A stretch of DNA of 64,000 nt from Pseudomonas mendocina (GTDB taxonomy: Bacteria; Pseudomonadota; Gammaproteobacteria; Pseudomonadales; Pseudomonadaceae). The notes under the pieces are model-generated. The model did not search any database. It had not been told where the DNA came from and saw nothing but the letters and a program-made list of their open reading frames with translations. Both the position numbers and the translations under genes were made by a program. Shown here one piece after another: positions 9,667-17,981 of this stretch; positions within the stretch are counted from its first letter, which is position 1; each line of letters starts with the position of its first letter. Location: contig NZ_CP027657.1 of assembly GCF_003008615.1 (NCBI RefSeq), positions 124,001 through 188,000 of the forward strand, in the 5' to 3' direction.

Positions 9667-10608
9667 TCACCGTAGGGTGCGCAGGCTCGCCATGATCGAC
9701 GGGCCCAGGGCCGTCAGTGCCGAGCCGAGCACGACGACCACCGCTCCCGCATAGGCGATCCAGTTGACCTGTTCGGGCACCACGTGATCCGGCCACCAGC
9801 TCGCTGCCAGCGCCACCGAGGCGAAGGTCACCAGCGGCGTCAGCGCCAGGGTCGCGCTCACCCGCGAAGCCTCCCAGTGCGCCAGCGCCTCGGCGAAGGC
9901 ACCGTAGGCCACCAGGGTATTCAGGCAGCAGGCCAGCAACAGCCAGCCCTGCAGCGGGCTCAGTTCCAGCACCTGCAACGGCTGCGCCCAGGGCACCAGC
10001 AGCAGCGCACAGGCCAGGTAGATCACCATCATTACCTGCACCGAACTCCACGACGTCAGCAACTGCTTCTGCGCCAATCCATAGAAGGTCCAGACGAAGG
10101 CCGCGGCCAGCACGGTCAGTACGCCGGTGGTATAGGTCGTCAGCGAGGTCAGCAGCTCATCCAGGCGCTGATTGAAGAACAGCGCGAAGCCCAGCAGCAT
10201 CACCACCAGGCCAATCGCCTGGCCGAGGCTGAAACGCTCGCGGAAGATGAACACGCTGCTGATCAGCAGCAGGATCGGCGCCACCTGAATCACCAGCTGC
10301 GTGGTGCCAGGGCTGAGCAGGTTGAGCCCCATCAGGTACAGCACGTAATTGGCCGTCAACCCGCCAATGGCGAGCGCCAGCAAGCCGCCGCCCTTGCGCC
10401 CCAGCGGGCGGAAACTCGGCAGGCGCCGCGATACGGCCAGGTAGGCAAACAACAGAGAGCCCGCCACCATCAGGCGATACCAGGTCACCGTGACCGGATC
10501 CATCACCTGCAGAACTTCTTTCAGTTTGATTGGCAGAACGCCCCACAACAACGACGTGGTCAGGGCAAGGAACAGGCCGTACATCCAACGACCAGAAGAG
10601 ATATGCAT
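9667..10608 (-). CDS. DMT-superfamily (EamA) transporter
   Basis: 313 residues with about ten hydrophobic helices in two EamA repeats (roughly 10-140 and 150-295). The start M-H-I-S-S-G-R-W-M-Y-G-L-F-L-A-L-T-T-S-L matches RarD/YedA-like exporters of amino acids or metabolites. ATG 10608 has GAGG five bases upstream. It is a single-gene unit. Its upstream region (10680-10735) contains a pair of GTAACAGTT / GTAACTGTACC half-sites that may be an operator. Substrate unknown. Confidence 0.85.
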   Translation of the reverse strand: MHISSGRWMYGLFLALTTSLLWGVLPIKLKEVLQVMDPVTVTWYRLMVAGSLLFAYLAVSRRLPSFRPLGRKGGGLLALAIGGLTANYVLYLMGLNLLSPGTTQLVIQVAPILLLISSVFIFRERFSLGQAIGLVVMLLGFALFFNQRLDELLTSLTTYTTGVLTVLAAAFVWTFYGLAQKQLLTSWSSVQVMMVIYLACALLLVPWAQPLQVLELSPLQGWLLLACCLNTLVAYGAFAEALAHWEASRVSATLALTPLVTFASVALAASWWPDHVVPEQVNWIAYAGAVVVVLGSALTALGPSIMASLRTLR

Positions 10609-10681
10609 GGCGACCTCGTGCTTGCGATGGGCAGGCTCGCCAACCGCAGCCGATCATTCTAGGAGAGCTCAGACAGGCGAC

Positions 10682-10722
10682 ACAGTAACAGTTCCACCCC
10701 GTTGCCAGCGGTAACTGTACCG
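10682..10722. promoter_or_regulatory. Possible operator, repeated GTAAC half-sites
   Basis: AGTAACAGTTCC and GGTAACTGTACC lie about 16 bp apart upstream of the EamA gene. They form an imperfect inverted repeat (the complement of the second reads GGTACAGTTACC), a style seen for MocR/GntR-type regulators. No such regulator is encoded in the window. Confidence 0.3.
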
Positions 10723-10885
10723 CTCGCCACAACGGAAACGTCAGCACGATGACGTCAAAATCACAGAAATATCGCTAAAAAACAGCGATCAGGCCGCCTA
10801 CATCGACCACTGGTCGCTTTGCCCAACGCAGCATATGGCGCGCAGTAGACTCAACTCATCCTGCCTCTGCAGTGGAGTTCTCGTC

Positions 10886-11146
10886 ATGTTCGGTCAACGC
10901 AACGTCGACCCCCATCCGGGGACGCACTACCGCAGTTCACGCGTGAGTGCCGTCAATGGGCAGTATTTCTTCGCCACCCGCGAAGGCACGCTGGAAGGGC
11001 CGTATCTGTCCCGCCACGACGCCGAGCAGAACATTGCGCGCTATATCGAGCGAATGGTCATGGCCGACAAGCTGCTGCGCCACAGCAGCGAGCACATCGA
11101 CCAACTGCAACGTCGTGAGGCGATCAAGCACAATCAGGAGCTGTGA
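10886..11146 (+). CDS. Small conserved hypothetical protein (DUF6316-like)
   Basis: 86 residues beginning M-F-G-Q-R-N. The segment H-Y-R-S-S-R-V-S-A-V-N-G-Q-Y-F-F-A-T-R-E-G, followed by G-P-Y-L-S-R-H-D-A-E, resembles a Pseudomonas family I recall as DUF6316. The shape suggests a short beta hairpin then a long amphipathic helix. ATG 10886 has GGAG eight bases upstream; an ATG at 10835 lacks one. It is transcribed convergently with the alpha/beta hydrolase, with stops 13 bp apart. Function unknown. Confidence 0.75.
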   Translation: MFGQRNVDPHPGTHYRSSRVSAVNGQYFFATREGTLEGPYLSRHDAEQNIARYIERMVMADKLLRHSSEHIDQLQRREAIKHNQEL

Positions 11147-11158
11147 CTGCCCCTCCCC

Positions 11159-12148
11159 TCAAAGATGCGCCAGGCCCAGATCCTGCCGATGCGCTGCCAG
11201 ATGCGGCAGCACGGCAGCCAGCAGGGGTTCCTTGAACGCCTCCTGAAAACGATGAGCCAACCCCGGAATCAACTTGAGCTCAGCGCCCTTGATATGCGCA
11301 GCCACATGCACGCCATGCATCACCGGCAACAACGGATCGGCAGTGCCGTGAACCACCAAGGTCGGCACCTGCAGACGATTGAGCAGCTCGACCCGGCTCG
11401 ACTCGGCGAGAATCGCCAATAGCTGGCGCTGTACACCTTCGGGATTGAAGGCACGGTCGTAAGCCACCTCGGCCTGATGCAGCAACAGCGTGCGATCATC
11501 GTGCACCGAGGGGCTCCCCAGCGCCGCGAGCAGATCAGCCTGCTGCTGCAGAGCTGCCTCACGACTGCCCGCCTCTCGCCGCGCCAACAGGGCTACCAGC
11601 GCATCGCTGGGCGCCGGCAGGCCCTGCGCGCCGGAACTGGTCATCACCAGCGTCAGGCTGCGCACGCGCTGCGGGGCCAGGTCGGCCAGGTGCTGGGCAA
11701 TCATGCCGCCCATGCTCGCCCCCAACACATGAAAATCATCCACGCCCAGGCTGTCCATCAGACCCAGCGCATCAGCGGCCATGTCGCGCAAGTGATAAGG
11801 CGCCCCCAGTGACAACCCCAGCCGATAGCGCACCACCTCATAGGCCAGGTTGATGCTCGGCGCCGGCGTTCTCCAGCTGCTCAGGCCAACATCACGGTTA
11901 TCGAAGCGCACTACGCGAAAGCCCTGCTGGCACAGGCGCTCGACCACCTCGTCGGGCCAGTGAATCAATTGCCCGCCCAGCCCCATGATCAGCAGCAACG
12001 CAGGATCGCGCTCACTGCCAACGCTCTGATAGGCCAGCCGCACGTCGCCGACATCCGCATAGCGGGTCGGCTCGGACAGGTCACAACGATTGGCCGCAAA
12101 AGACGGCAAGCCGCACAGCAATGCAGCGAAGAAAATGAATGCACGCAT
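11159..12148 (-). CDS. Secreted alpha/beta hydrolase
   Basis: 329 residues. The N-terminus [18 protein letters not shown] is a clear signal peptide, so the enzyme is probably periplasmic. The alpha/beta hydrolase core has the oxyanion segment L-L-I-M-G-L-G-G, nucleophile elbow G-A-S-M-G-G (Ser), acid H-G-T-A-D-P and catalytic His in G-L-A-H-R-F. It looks like an esterase or lactonase of the haloperoxidase-like group; the substrate cannot be named. The ATG at 12148 is chosen for the signal peptide, although the frame stays open upstream to 12220 and no strong Shine-Dalgarno is visible. Confidence 0.82.
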   Translation of the reverse strand: MRAFIFFAALLCGLPSFAANRCDLSEPTRYADVGDVRLAYQSVGSERDPALLLIMGLGGQLIHWPDEVVERLCQQGFRVVRFDNRDVGLSSWRTPAPSINLAYEVVRYRLGLSLGAPYHLRDMAADALGLMDSLGVDDFHVLGASMGGMIAQHLADLAPQRVRSLTLVMTSSGAQGLPAPSDALVALLARREAGSREAALQQQADLLAALGSPSVHDDRTLLLHQAEVAYDRAFNPEGVQRQLLAILAESSRVELLNRLQVPTLVVHGTADPLLPVMHGVHVAAHIKGAELKLIPGLAHRFQEAFKEPLLAAVLPHLAAHRQDLGLAHL

Positions 12149-12268
12149 GGAAAACACCAGAAACGCAGAACCCCACTGAAGCGCGAGTCTGATGAAAGTC
12201 GCTCGATGGCGCTGCCACACAGGCGTGACAGTTTGATGAAGGGGGACGAGCGGTACACCCGGATCGAC

Positions 12269-12306
12269 GAAAGCCCCTCGCCCAGCGAACCGTGGGAGGG
12301 GCTTTC
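12269..12306 (-). terminator. Terminator of metE
   Basis: Eleven-base perfect stem GAAAGCCCCTC / GAGGGGCTTTC, 17 bp beyond the metE stop. It may also stop converging transcripts. Confidence 0.7.
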
Positions 12307-12323
12307 GCAGCGACAGTGGAGAT

Positions 12324-14627
12324 TCAGGCCAGCTCGACGCGCAACTGCCTGGCCGCCGCCACCATGTTCACCAACGCCGCTTCGGTCTCCGGCCAGGCGC
12401 GGGTCTTCAGCCCGCAGTCCGGGTTGACCCACAGGCGCTCGAGCGGGATTCGCCGCGCGGCCTTGCGCAGCAGCCCCGCCATCTCGGCGCTGTCCGGCAC
12501 GCGTGGCGAGTGAATGTCATACACGCCAGGACCGATCTCGTTGGGATAGGCGAAGCGCTCGAAGGCCTCCAGCAACTCCATATCCGAACGCGAGGTTTCG
12601 ATGGTGATGACGTCGGCATCCATTGCCGCGATGGACTCAATCACGTCATTGAACTCGCTGTAGCACATATGGGTATGAATCTGCGTCTCGTCACGCACAC
12701 CCGACGCGCACAGGCGAAATGCTTCGGTCGCCCAATCCAGATAGTCCTGCCAGGCCGCCTGACGCAGCGGCAACCCCTCGCGGAATGCCGCTTCGTCGAT
12801 CTGGATGATCTTGATGCCGGCAGCCTCCAGATCCACCACCTCATCGCGGATCGCCAAGGCCAACTGGCGCGCCTGCACCTCACGCGAGACGTCCTCGCGC
12901 GGGAACGACCACATCAGCATGGTCACCGGGCCGGTCAGCATGCCCTTCATCACCTTGTCGGTCAGGCCCTGGGCGTACTTGATCCACTCCACCGTCATCG
13001 CCTGCGGGCGGCTCAGGTCACCGACGATCACCGCCGGTTTGACGCAGCGTGAACCATAACTCTGTACCCAGCCGAAACGGGTGAAGGCATATCCGTCGAG
13101 CTGCTCGGCGAAGTACTCGACCATGTCGTTACGCTCGGCCTCGCCGTGCACCAGCACGTCCAGCCCCAGGCGCTCCTGTACCTGAACCGCGTGGCGAATC
13201 TCGCTGTACATGGCCTCGGTGTACTCGGCCGCGCTCAGCTTGCCCTGCTTGAACGACTGCCGCGCCAGACGGATGGCCGAAGTCTGCGGGAACGAACCGA
13301 TGGTGGTGGTCGGCAGCAATGGCAATTGCAGGCACTCACGCTGCTGCTCGATGCGCTCGACGAACGGCGATTGGCGCTGGGCATGGCGCGGACGAATCGC
13401 CGTCAGGCGGGCCTGCACCTCGGGTTTATGGATGCGCGAAGAAGCCGCACGCTCCTCCTGCACGGCACGGCTCTGCGCCAACCCGGCCTGCACCTCGGCA
13501 TCTTCCGGTACCTCCAGCGCTCGGCCCAGCAAGGCGACCTCTTCGCACTTCTGCACGGCGAAGGCCAGCCAGTTCTTCAACTCGGCGTCGAGCTTGTCTT
13601 CACGGGCCAGATCCACCGGGCTGTGCAGCAGCGAGCAGGACGGTGCGACCCACAGCCTCTCACCGAGACGCTCGTGGGCGTGGCGCAGAACATCGAGCGC
13701 CTTGTCCAGATCACAGCGCCAGACATTGCGGCCGTTGACCACTCCCAGCGAAAGCACTTTATAAGCAGGCAAACGGTCGAGAATGGTCGGGTACTGCTCC
13801 GGCGCACGCACCAGATCGATATGCAGCCCGTCGACCGGCAGGTTGGCAGCGAGGCCCAGGTTGTCTTCCAGGCCGCCGAAATAGGTGGCGATCAACTTCT
13901 TGCACGGTTCGCGCTGGATCAGGTTGTAGGCACGCTCGAAGGCGTTCTTCCAGTCCTGCGGCAAATCCAGCACCAGGATCGGCTCATCGATCTGTACCCA
14001 CTCCACACCTTGGGCCGCCAGGCGCTGGAAGATTTCGCCATACACCGGCAACAGGCGCTCGAGCAGCTCCAGTTTGTCGAACTCACTGCCCTTGGCCTTG
14101 CCCAGCCACAGGTAGCTCAGCGGGCCGATCAGCACCGGCTTTACCTTGTGGCCCAGCGCATGGGCCTCGTCGACCTCCTCGAACAACTGCCCCCAGCTCA
14201 GAGCGAACTGCTGATCGATGGAAAACTCCGGTACCAGGTAGTGGTAGTTGGTATCGAACCACTTGGTCATCTCTTGCGCGTGAGCGCCACCGCAACAGCT
14301 GTGGCTATGGTTCGTCGCCACGGTGCCACGCGCCATGGCGAACAGCGTGTTCAGCGTCGGCTTGCCGGACGCCGGACGGAAGCGCTCGGGAATGACACCA
14401 AAAGCCAGAGAATGCCCCAGTACCTGGTCGTACCAGGCGAAGTCACCCGCAGGCAGCAGATCGATACCGGCATCCTTTTGCAATTGCCAGTGCTCGGCAC
14501 GCAGGCGCTTGCCGACCGCACGCAGCCCGGCCTCGTCCAGCTCACCTTTCCAGTGGGCTTCGAGGGCTTTTTTCAGTTCGCGATCGCGACCGATACGGGG
14601 AAAACCGAGGGAATGGGACAAGGCCAT
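12324..14627 (-). CDS. metE: Cobalamin-independent methionine synthase MetE
   Basis: 767 residues. MetE transfers a methyl group from 5-methyltetrahydropteroyl-triglutamate to homocysteine, the last step of methionine synthesis, in the cytosol. Two barrels are present: an N-terminal one beginning L-G-F-P-R-I-G, and a C-terminal one with zinc ligands His653 and Cys655 (H-T-H-M-C-Y-S-E-F) and Cys738 ([10 protein letters not shown]). ATG 14627 is chosen for the conserved start and for GGAG nine bases upstream; an upstream in-frame start at 14696 has no support. It is divergent from metR with a MetR box in the gap. No cobalamin riboswitch is seen. Confidence 0.95.
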   Translation of the reverse strand: MALSHSLGFPRIGRDRELKKALEAHWKGELDEAGLRAVGKRLRAEHWQLQKDAGIDLLPAGDFAWYDQVLGHSLAFGVIPERFRPASGKPTLNTLFAMARGTVATNHSHSCCGGAHAQEMTKWFDTNYHYLVPEFSIDQQFALSWGQLFEEVDEAHALGHKVKPVLIGPLSYLWLGKAKGSEFDKLELLERLLPVYGEIFQRLAAQGVEWVQIDEPILVLDLPQDWKNAFERAYNLIQREPCKKLIATYFGGLEDNLGLAANLPVDGLHIDLVRAPEQYPTILDRLPAYKVLSLGVVNGRNVWRCDLDKALDVLRHAHERLGERLWVAPSCSLLHSPVDLAREDKLDAELKNWLAFAVQKCEEVALLGRALEVPEDAEVQAGLAQSRAVQEERAASSRIHKPEVQARLTAIRPRHAQRQSPFVERIEQQRECLQLPLLPTTTIGSFPQTSAIRLARQSFKQGKLSAAEYTEAMYSEIRHAVQVQERLGLDVLVHGEAERNDMVEYFAEQLDGYAFTRFGWVQSYGSRCVKPAVIVGDLSRPQAMTVEWIKYAQGLTDKVMKGMLTGPVTMLMWSFPREDVSREVQARQLALAIRDEVVDLEAAGIKIIQIDEAAFREGLPLRQAAWQDYLDWATEAFRLCASGVRDETQIHTHMCYSEFNDVIESIAAMDADVITIETSRSDMELLEAFERFAYPNEIGPGVYDIHSPRVPDSAEMAGLLRKAARRIPLERLWVNPDCGLKTRAWPETEAALVNMVAAARQLRVELA

Positions 14628-14737
14628 GACGTAACGCTCCAGAATGAATCGAGATGGCGCCATTCTCCGCAGGGCCAGCGAGTGAGACAAACTCAAGATT
14701 TTCGCCTTGATCTATAGATTTACTCATGTAATCTGCA

Positions 14738-14750
14738 TGAACCATTTTCA
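14738..14750. promoter_or_regulatory. MetR-binding site (TGAA-N5-TTCA)
   Basis: TGAACCATTTTCA is an exact match to the MetR consensus TGAA-N5-TTCA. It lies 111 bp from the metE ATG and 45 bp from the metR ATG, the position expected for homocysteine-responsive activation of metE and autoregulation of metR. Confidence 0.8.
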
Positions 14751-14794
14751 TCCAACCCGTTGAACTTGATGAATGAACCTCGCCGAGAGCCGCC

Positions 14795-15712
14795 ATGCTT
14801 GAGCTACGCCACCTGAAAACCCTGCACGCCCTGCGCGAAACCGACAGCCTGGTGGAGGCCGCCGAGCGCCTGCACCTGACCCAATCGGCGCTGTCGCACC
14901 AGTTCAAGGAATTGGAAGAACGCCTGGGCCTACAGCTGTTCGTGCGCAAGACCAAGCCGGTGCGCTTCACCAGCGCCGGCCTGCGCCTGTTGCAACTGGC
15001 CGACGCTGCCCTGCCCCTGCTGCGTGGCGCCGAGCGCGACCTGGCACGCCTGGCCGGCGGCACTGCCGGCCGCCTGCACATGGCCATCGAATGCCACAGC
15101 TGCTTCCAGTGGCTGATGCCGACCATCGACCAGTTCCGCGATGCCTGGCCGGAAGTCGAGCTCGATCTGGCCTCGGGTTTCTCCTTCGCCCCGCTTCCGG
15201 CACTCGCTCGCGGTGACCTCGACCTGGTGGTGACCTCTGATCCGGTGGAACTGAGCGGCATCACCTATGTACCGCTGTTCACCTACGAAGCCATGCTCGC
15301 CGTGGCCAACCAGCACCGTCTGGCGACCAAGGCGCATATCCAGCCACAGGATCTGGCAAGCGAAACCCTGATCACCTACCCGGTGGAACGCGACCGCCTG
15401 GATATCTTCACCCGCTTCCTCGAACCGGCCGACATCGAACCGGCCCAGGTACGCACCTCGGAGCTGACCGTGATGATGATGCAACTGGTGGCCAGCGGCC
15501 GTGGCGTCTGTGGCCTGCCCAACTGGGCACTGCATGAATACAGCTCGCGCGGCTACGTGCGCGCCAAGCGCCTGGGCGAGAAAGGCCTGTTCGCCACGCT
15601 TTATGCAGCGATCCGCACCGACATGCTCGATGCGCCCTTCATGCGCGACTTCCTCCTCACCGCCAAGGACACCTCCTTCGCCAGCCTCGAAGGCGTCAGC
15701 GTGGCGCGCTGA
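14795..15712 (+). CDS. metR: MetR, LysR-type activator of methionine genes
   Basis: 305 residues. The HTH (about residues 18-50) reads S-L-V-E-A-A-E-R-L-H-L-T-Q-S-A-L-S-H-Q-F-K-E-L-E, with the distinctive MetR S-H-Q-F-K-E-L-E. The effector domain follows and is expected to bind homocysteine. Divergence from metE and the MetR box between them support the name. The gene is complete and followed by a hairpin terminator 130 bp downstream. Confidence 0.93.
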   Translation: MLELRHLKTLHALRETDSLVEAAERLHLTQSALSHQFKELEERLGLQLFVRKTKPVRFTSAGLRLLQLADAALPLLRGAERDLARLAGGTAGRLHMAIECHSCFQWLMPTIDQFRDAWPEVELDLASGFSFAPLPALARGDLDLVVTSDPVELSGITYVPLFTYEAMLAVANQHRLATKAHIQPQDLASETLITYPVERDRLDIFTRFLEPADIEPAQVRTSELTVMMMQLVASGRGVCGLPNWALHEYSSRGYVRAKRLGEKGLFATLYAAIRTDMLDAPFMRDFLLTAKDTSFASLEGVSVAR

Positions 15713-15844
15713 GCCACGAGCAATGGCAAAAAGCCAGATATCGCCTAGGCTTAACGAAAGTTGAGATCAAGGGCGGGGAAGGAAGCACGGCAAGGACGCT
15801 TCTTATACGAGCGAACAGCGGCGATCATGCCGCACAGAAACGAA

Positions 15845-15867
15845 AAAGCCCTCGATCAGAGGGCTTT
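15845..15867 (+). terminator. Hairpin terminator downstream of metR
   Basis: AAAGCCCTC / GAGGGCTTT stem with a five-base loop, followed by TGTCGTTT. The 130 bp between the metR stop and this hairpin contain no ORF of note; a short RNA there is possible but unsupported. Confidence 0.6.
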
Positions 15868-15915
15868 GTCGTTTCCGCTCGCCTGAAGGCAAACGGAGCT
15901 GAAACTGATAACCGA

Positions 15916-15967
15916 GCTAACGAAGTGCATGGGGTCGGCATCCTGCCTGTTGGGACACTTCGTTAGC
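15916..15967. repeat. Perfect 12 bp inverted repeat, unknown role
   Basis: GCTAACGAAGTG and CACTTCGTTAGC, separated by 28 bases. The outer CTAAC / GTTAG resembles attC R boxes. The perfect stem and absence of the usual spacer and bulged bases argue against a working attC site. It is at the left edge of the accessory island. Confidence 0.5.
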
Positions 15968-16140
15968 CCGGTGACCGGAGAGTAGTCCAGCCAGTGGCAC
16001 TGTGCCAAGCCTCAATTACACACATTCACTCACAAAATCAGGCAAGCCCCGTAGGACGCCAGCTGCGGGCGAATCGAGGGTTGCTTGTGCGCAGATCAGG
16101 TCACGAAACGGTCATACAAAAGTCATCAGCCAGAAACGAC

Positions 16141-16171
16141 AAAGCCCGAATCGCGATGCGATTCGGGCTTT
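16141..16171 (-). terminator. Relic terminator linked to the truncated tRNA-Ser end
   Basis: Fourteen-base perfect stem AAAGCCCGAATCGC / GCGATTCGGGCTTT with a three-base loop. It closely resembles the terminator after the intact tRNA-Ser at 18826-18860, in inverted orientation and at a similar distance from the tRNA end. Confidence 0.65.
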
Positions 16172-16180
16172 GTTTGCATA

Positions 16181-16206
16181 TGGCGGGAAGATAGGGATTT
16201 GAACCC
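16181..16206 (-). pseudogene. Truncated 3' end of a tRNA-Ser gene (T arm, acceptor and CCA)
   Basis: These 26 bases are the exact reverse complement of the 3' end of the intact tRNA-Ser(CGA) at 18795-18820. Identity stops abruptly inside the variable-arm / T-arm junction and the following sequence does not fold as a tRNA. Such a fragment is what a tRNA-targeted integrative element leaves as an attachment site, or a broken duplicate tRNA. Here it is inverted relative to the intact gene. Confidence 0.75.
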
Positions 16207-16488
16207 GTCTTACGGGTGCCCGTTGCTGCCCATCGCTGCCCAAAGCCAGCAAAGTCGGGGCTTCCGCCTCACACCTTCTGCTCATTGCGGCACTCTGTCG
16301 CCCGTTGATTTCGACACGCCAGCTAGACAGGTCAGGCAGCTATAGCTAGCTTCTGGCCGTCACTCCCCTGTGCTCAAGGTCTTCTGTGTCGCTTTTCCAA
16401 CCTGAGAGTATCGCGTTTCTCAACTTTGATACGTGATAAATCAAAGGCTTGCGCCGACTTATGGTTGATTATCAGACATTACTGGGGG

Positions 16489-16528
16489 ATGTTATGCGAC
16501 AGCAATGTTGCCTAATTTATAGTTAGAG
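16489..16528 (+). other. attI-like recombination site
   Basis: The block starts ATGTTATGCGACAGCAATGT and ends with GTTAGAG (16522-16528) eight bases before the first cassette ATG. The pattern ATGTTATG ... CAGCAA ... TGTT ... GTTAG follows, from memory, the layout of class 1 attI1. The core GTTAGAG deviates from GTTRRRY only at the last base. Confidence 0.5.
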
Positions 16529-16535
16529 GTAAGGC

Positions 16536-16853
16536 ATGGAAAGCATGGTGCAGCCCAAGGAAATTGAGGGTTTAATTCCGCATGATTCAAGCCTGATAAA
16601 AGTCGAAGTGAGCTGGGCGGAATCAATTTGCCGCTTATACATTCGTATCGCGCAAACCAATGCGCCTGAATCTGCCATAAGAGTTGTAGAATTCACCGAC
16701 CTTAAAGAAGCGGTAATTCCTCATAACAATCCTTGGGGCAGTTCTGTATCTGTAAACTCTGCTACGAAAACTTCTGAGCTATATAACATCGAAATGCAAA
16801 GCGGAGATACTATCGGAATCAAAGCTGGAGGTTTGCGTGTCACTTACCTCTAA
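16536..16853 (+). CDS. Integron cassette 1 protein, hypothetical
   Basis: 105 residues with no signal peptide or membrane segment. It starts M-E-S-M-V-Q-P-K-E-I-E-G and ends I-G-I-K-A-G-G-L-R-V-T-Y-L, mostly predicted beta strand. I recognise no family. GAGG lies about five bases before the ATG. The stop TAA lies inside the first attC site (its R'' box), as is common for cassette genes. Base composition is clearly AT-richer than the flanking chromosome, consistent with a captured cassette. Confidence 0.7.
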   Translation: MESMVQPKEIEGLIPHDSSLIKVEVSWAESICRLYIRIAQTNAPESAIRVVEFTDLKEAVIPHNNPWGSSVSVNSATKTSELYNIEMQSGDTIGIKAGGLRVTYL

Positions 16854-16923
16854 CAACTGTTTCAAACCGTTCGCTTCGCTCACTGGGACGGGCTAAAGCC
16901 CGCCCCTTAACCAAACGTTAGGC
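16848..16923 (+). other. attC site 1 (76 bp)
   Basis: R'' CTCTAAC at 16848-16854 and R' GTTAGGC at 16917-16923. The interior has GTTTCAAA and the inner hairpin GGGCTAAAGCCC, and ends TTAACCAAAC before R'. It contains the stop of cassette 1. Confidence 0.88.
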
Positions 16924-16927
16924 TCTT

Positions 16928-17338
16928 ATGGCCAGACTTCTATTCGTGCCTTTAGTAATTGCCACATTTATTTCTGGCTTTTTGGACACCGCACAAGATA
17001 ACGCTGAGATAAAAGCAATGAATGAAACAGGTACAGTGGAGCCGAACGATCCACCGTTGAATCAAGCCCAGGAGTTGGCAGTAAGTAAACTCTCTGCCTC
17101 GGATGTAGAGAAAATCGATACCGAGCTGCTTGCGAATATAGGCAGTGGTTGGCGAAAGGTTGCAATGCTTGTAGGGCTAACCATGAGCAAAATTCAGGGT
17201 CAGTTCAACGATATTCCAGATCTTTACTACGCGCAGCGCGTTGCTAACCTTGTCGAGCAAGGGCACCTTGAGTCACAGGGCAACCTGTTGCAAATGCGCT
17301 ATAGCGAGGTAAGGCACTCGCGCACCGTGCAACCATAA
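16928..17338 (+). CDS. Integron cassette 2 protein, DUF3658-like C-terminal domain
   Basis: 136 residues. A hydrophobic N-terminus (L-L-F-V-P-L-V-I-A-T-F-I-S-G-F-L) could be a signal anchor. The C-terminal half contains L-L-A-N-I-G-S-G-W-R-K-V-A, then Y-A-Q-R-V-A-N-L-V-E-Q-G-H-L-E-S-Q-G-N-L and M-R-Y-S-E-V-R. This resembles the DUF3658 domain usually found beside DUF1835 (recalled; function unknown). The start lies five bases after the attC1 R' core, typical cassette spacing. The N-terminal hydrophobic stretch is unusual for that domain. Confidence 0.7.
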   Translation: MARLLFVPLVIATFISGFLDTAQDNAEIKAMNETGTVEPNDPPLNQAQELAVSKLSASDVEKIDTELLANIGSGWRKVAMLVGLTMSKIQGQFNDIPDLYYAQRVANLVEQGHLESQGNLLQMRYSEVRHSRTVQP

Positions 17339-17340
17339 AA

Positions 17341-17417
17341 ACCTAACTACTGGTTCAAGTCGCTCGCTTCGCTCACTCGGGACCGACTAAAGCCGGCCCC
17401 TTAACCAAACGTTAGGC
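17341..17417 (+). other. attC site 2 (77 bp)
   Basis: R'' ACCTAAC (17341-17347) and R' GTTAGGC (17411-17417). The interior shares GGTTCAAG, GCTCGCTTCGCTCACT and CCCCTTAACCAAAC with sites 1 and 3. It starts two bases after the cassette 2 stop. Confidence 0.9.
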
Positions 17418-17425
17418 TCAATCCA

Positions 17426-17902
17426 ATGACACCCAACGATGAAGATTACGTCTACTTCCAAGAGTGCCTCATAAGGCTAAATCGGGCCTGGGAAATTATC
17501 TGCAAGCTTCAAAGTACAGAGCCAAGAGATATAATTTGGGGCGCAGCGTATCAAATGGCAATCATTGAATATGCAAAACCATATAAAGAGTCTCGCGGCA
17601 CGAAAAAGTGGCGATATATTCTTCCTCTACAGAATCTCACAGAGACTGATCGCTTACTCCATGACAGACTACTAAGTCTTCGAGACACATTCCTTGCTCA
17701 CTCAGATATTACAATCAAAGACGCGAAAGTTTTTGTGGGCTCTATTTCAGAGAATCCGTTGCCACTGATCATATCGAACACAGAACCTGAAATGCCACAA
17801 CCCCACGATGTCAGGGCATTAATTGAGTTAACACTTAAACACCTGTATGACGAATTACCAAATCGCGAAGCTCTGCTTTTTCAAGCTAATGTTCCTGAGT
17901 AG
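17426..17902 (+). CDS. Integron cassette 3 protein, helical, HEPN-like motif
   Basis: 158 residues, largely helical and AT-rich. It carries L-L-S-L-R-D-T-F-L-A-H-S-D around residues 89-100, an R-x5-H arrangement like the R-x4-6-H RNase signature of HEPN proteins in an L-R-x-x-x-x-x-H-S helix. The rest, for example E-C-L-I-R-L-N-R-A-W-E-I-I, fits a helical bundle. I infer an HEPN-related protein, possibly a toxin or defence RNase; the family is not confirmed. ATG 17426 lies eight bases after attC2. No partner antitoxin is visible in the cassette. Confidence 0.68.
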   Translation: MTPNDEDYVYFQECLIRLNRAWEIICKLQSTEPRDIIWGAAYQMAIIEYAKPYKESRGTKKWRYILPLQNLTETDRLLHDRLLSLRDTFLAHSDITIKDAKVFVGSISENPLPLIISNTEPEMPQPHDVRALIELTLKHLYDELPNREALLFQANVPE

Positions 17903-17906
17903 CATT

Positions 17907-17981
17907 GCCTAACAAGTGGTTCAAATCGCTCCCTTCGTCACTGGGACAGGCTAAGGCCCGCCCCTTAACCAAACGTTAATC
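17907..17981 (+). other. attC site 3 (75 bp), last of the array
   Basis: R'' GCCTAAC (17907-17913) and R' GTTAATC (17975-17981). The last core departs from the GTTAGGC of the other two. It marks the right boundary of the array, since no further attC is seen up to the tRNA. Confidence 0.85.

Larger units (their letters stand above)
16489..17981 (+). mobile_element. Chromosomal integron cassette array without integrase (attI-like site plus three cassettes)
   Basis: Three short ORFs, all on the + strand, are each followed within about 10 bp by a 75-77 bp sequence with R'' YYYAAC at the left, R' GTTRRRY-type core at the right and a shared interior ending in TTAACCAAAC. These are integron attC sites. 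Upstream of the first ORF is an attI1-like stretch. The ORFs are AT-richer than the flanks. No intI gene is found on either strand between metR and purC, so this is a cassette cluster lacking its integrase, or a remnant of a sedentary integron. Confidence 0.85.

Noticed and set aside
15713..15844. Small RNA between metR and its terminator (several GGA motifs reminiscent of Rsm-type RNAs)
   Set aside because: No promoter, no consistent stem-loops presenting GGA, and no match to an Rsm RNA that I recall; more simply the metR 3' untranslated region.
16207..16488. Decayed intI gene divergent from the attI-like site
   Set aside because: The minus-strand translation gives only short frames (one ends E-K-R-D-T-L-R-L-E-K-R-H-R-R-P) without tyrosine-recombinase motifs, so no integrase relic can be supported.
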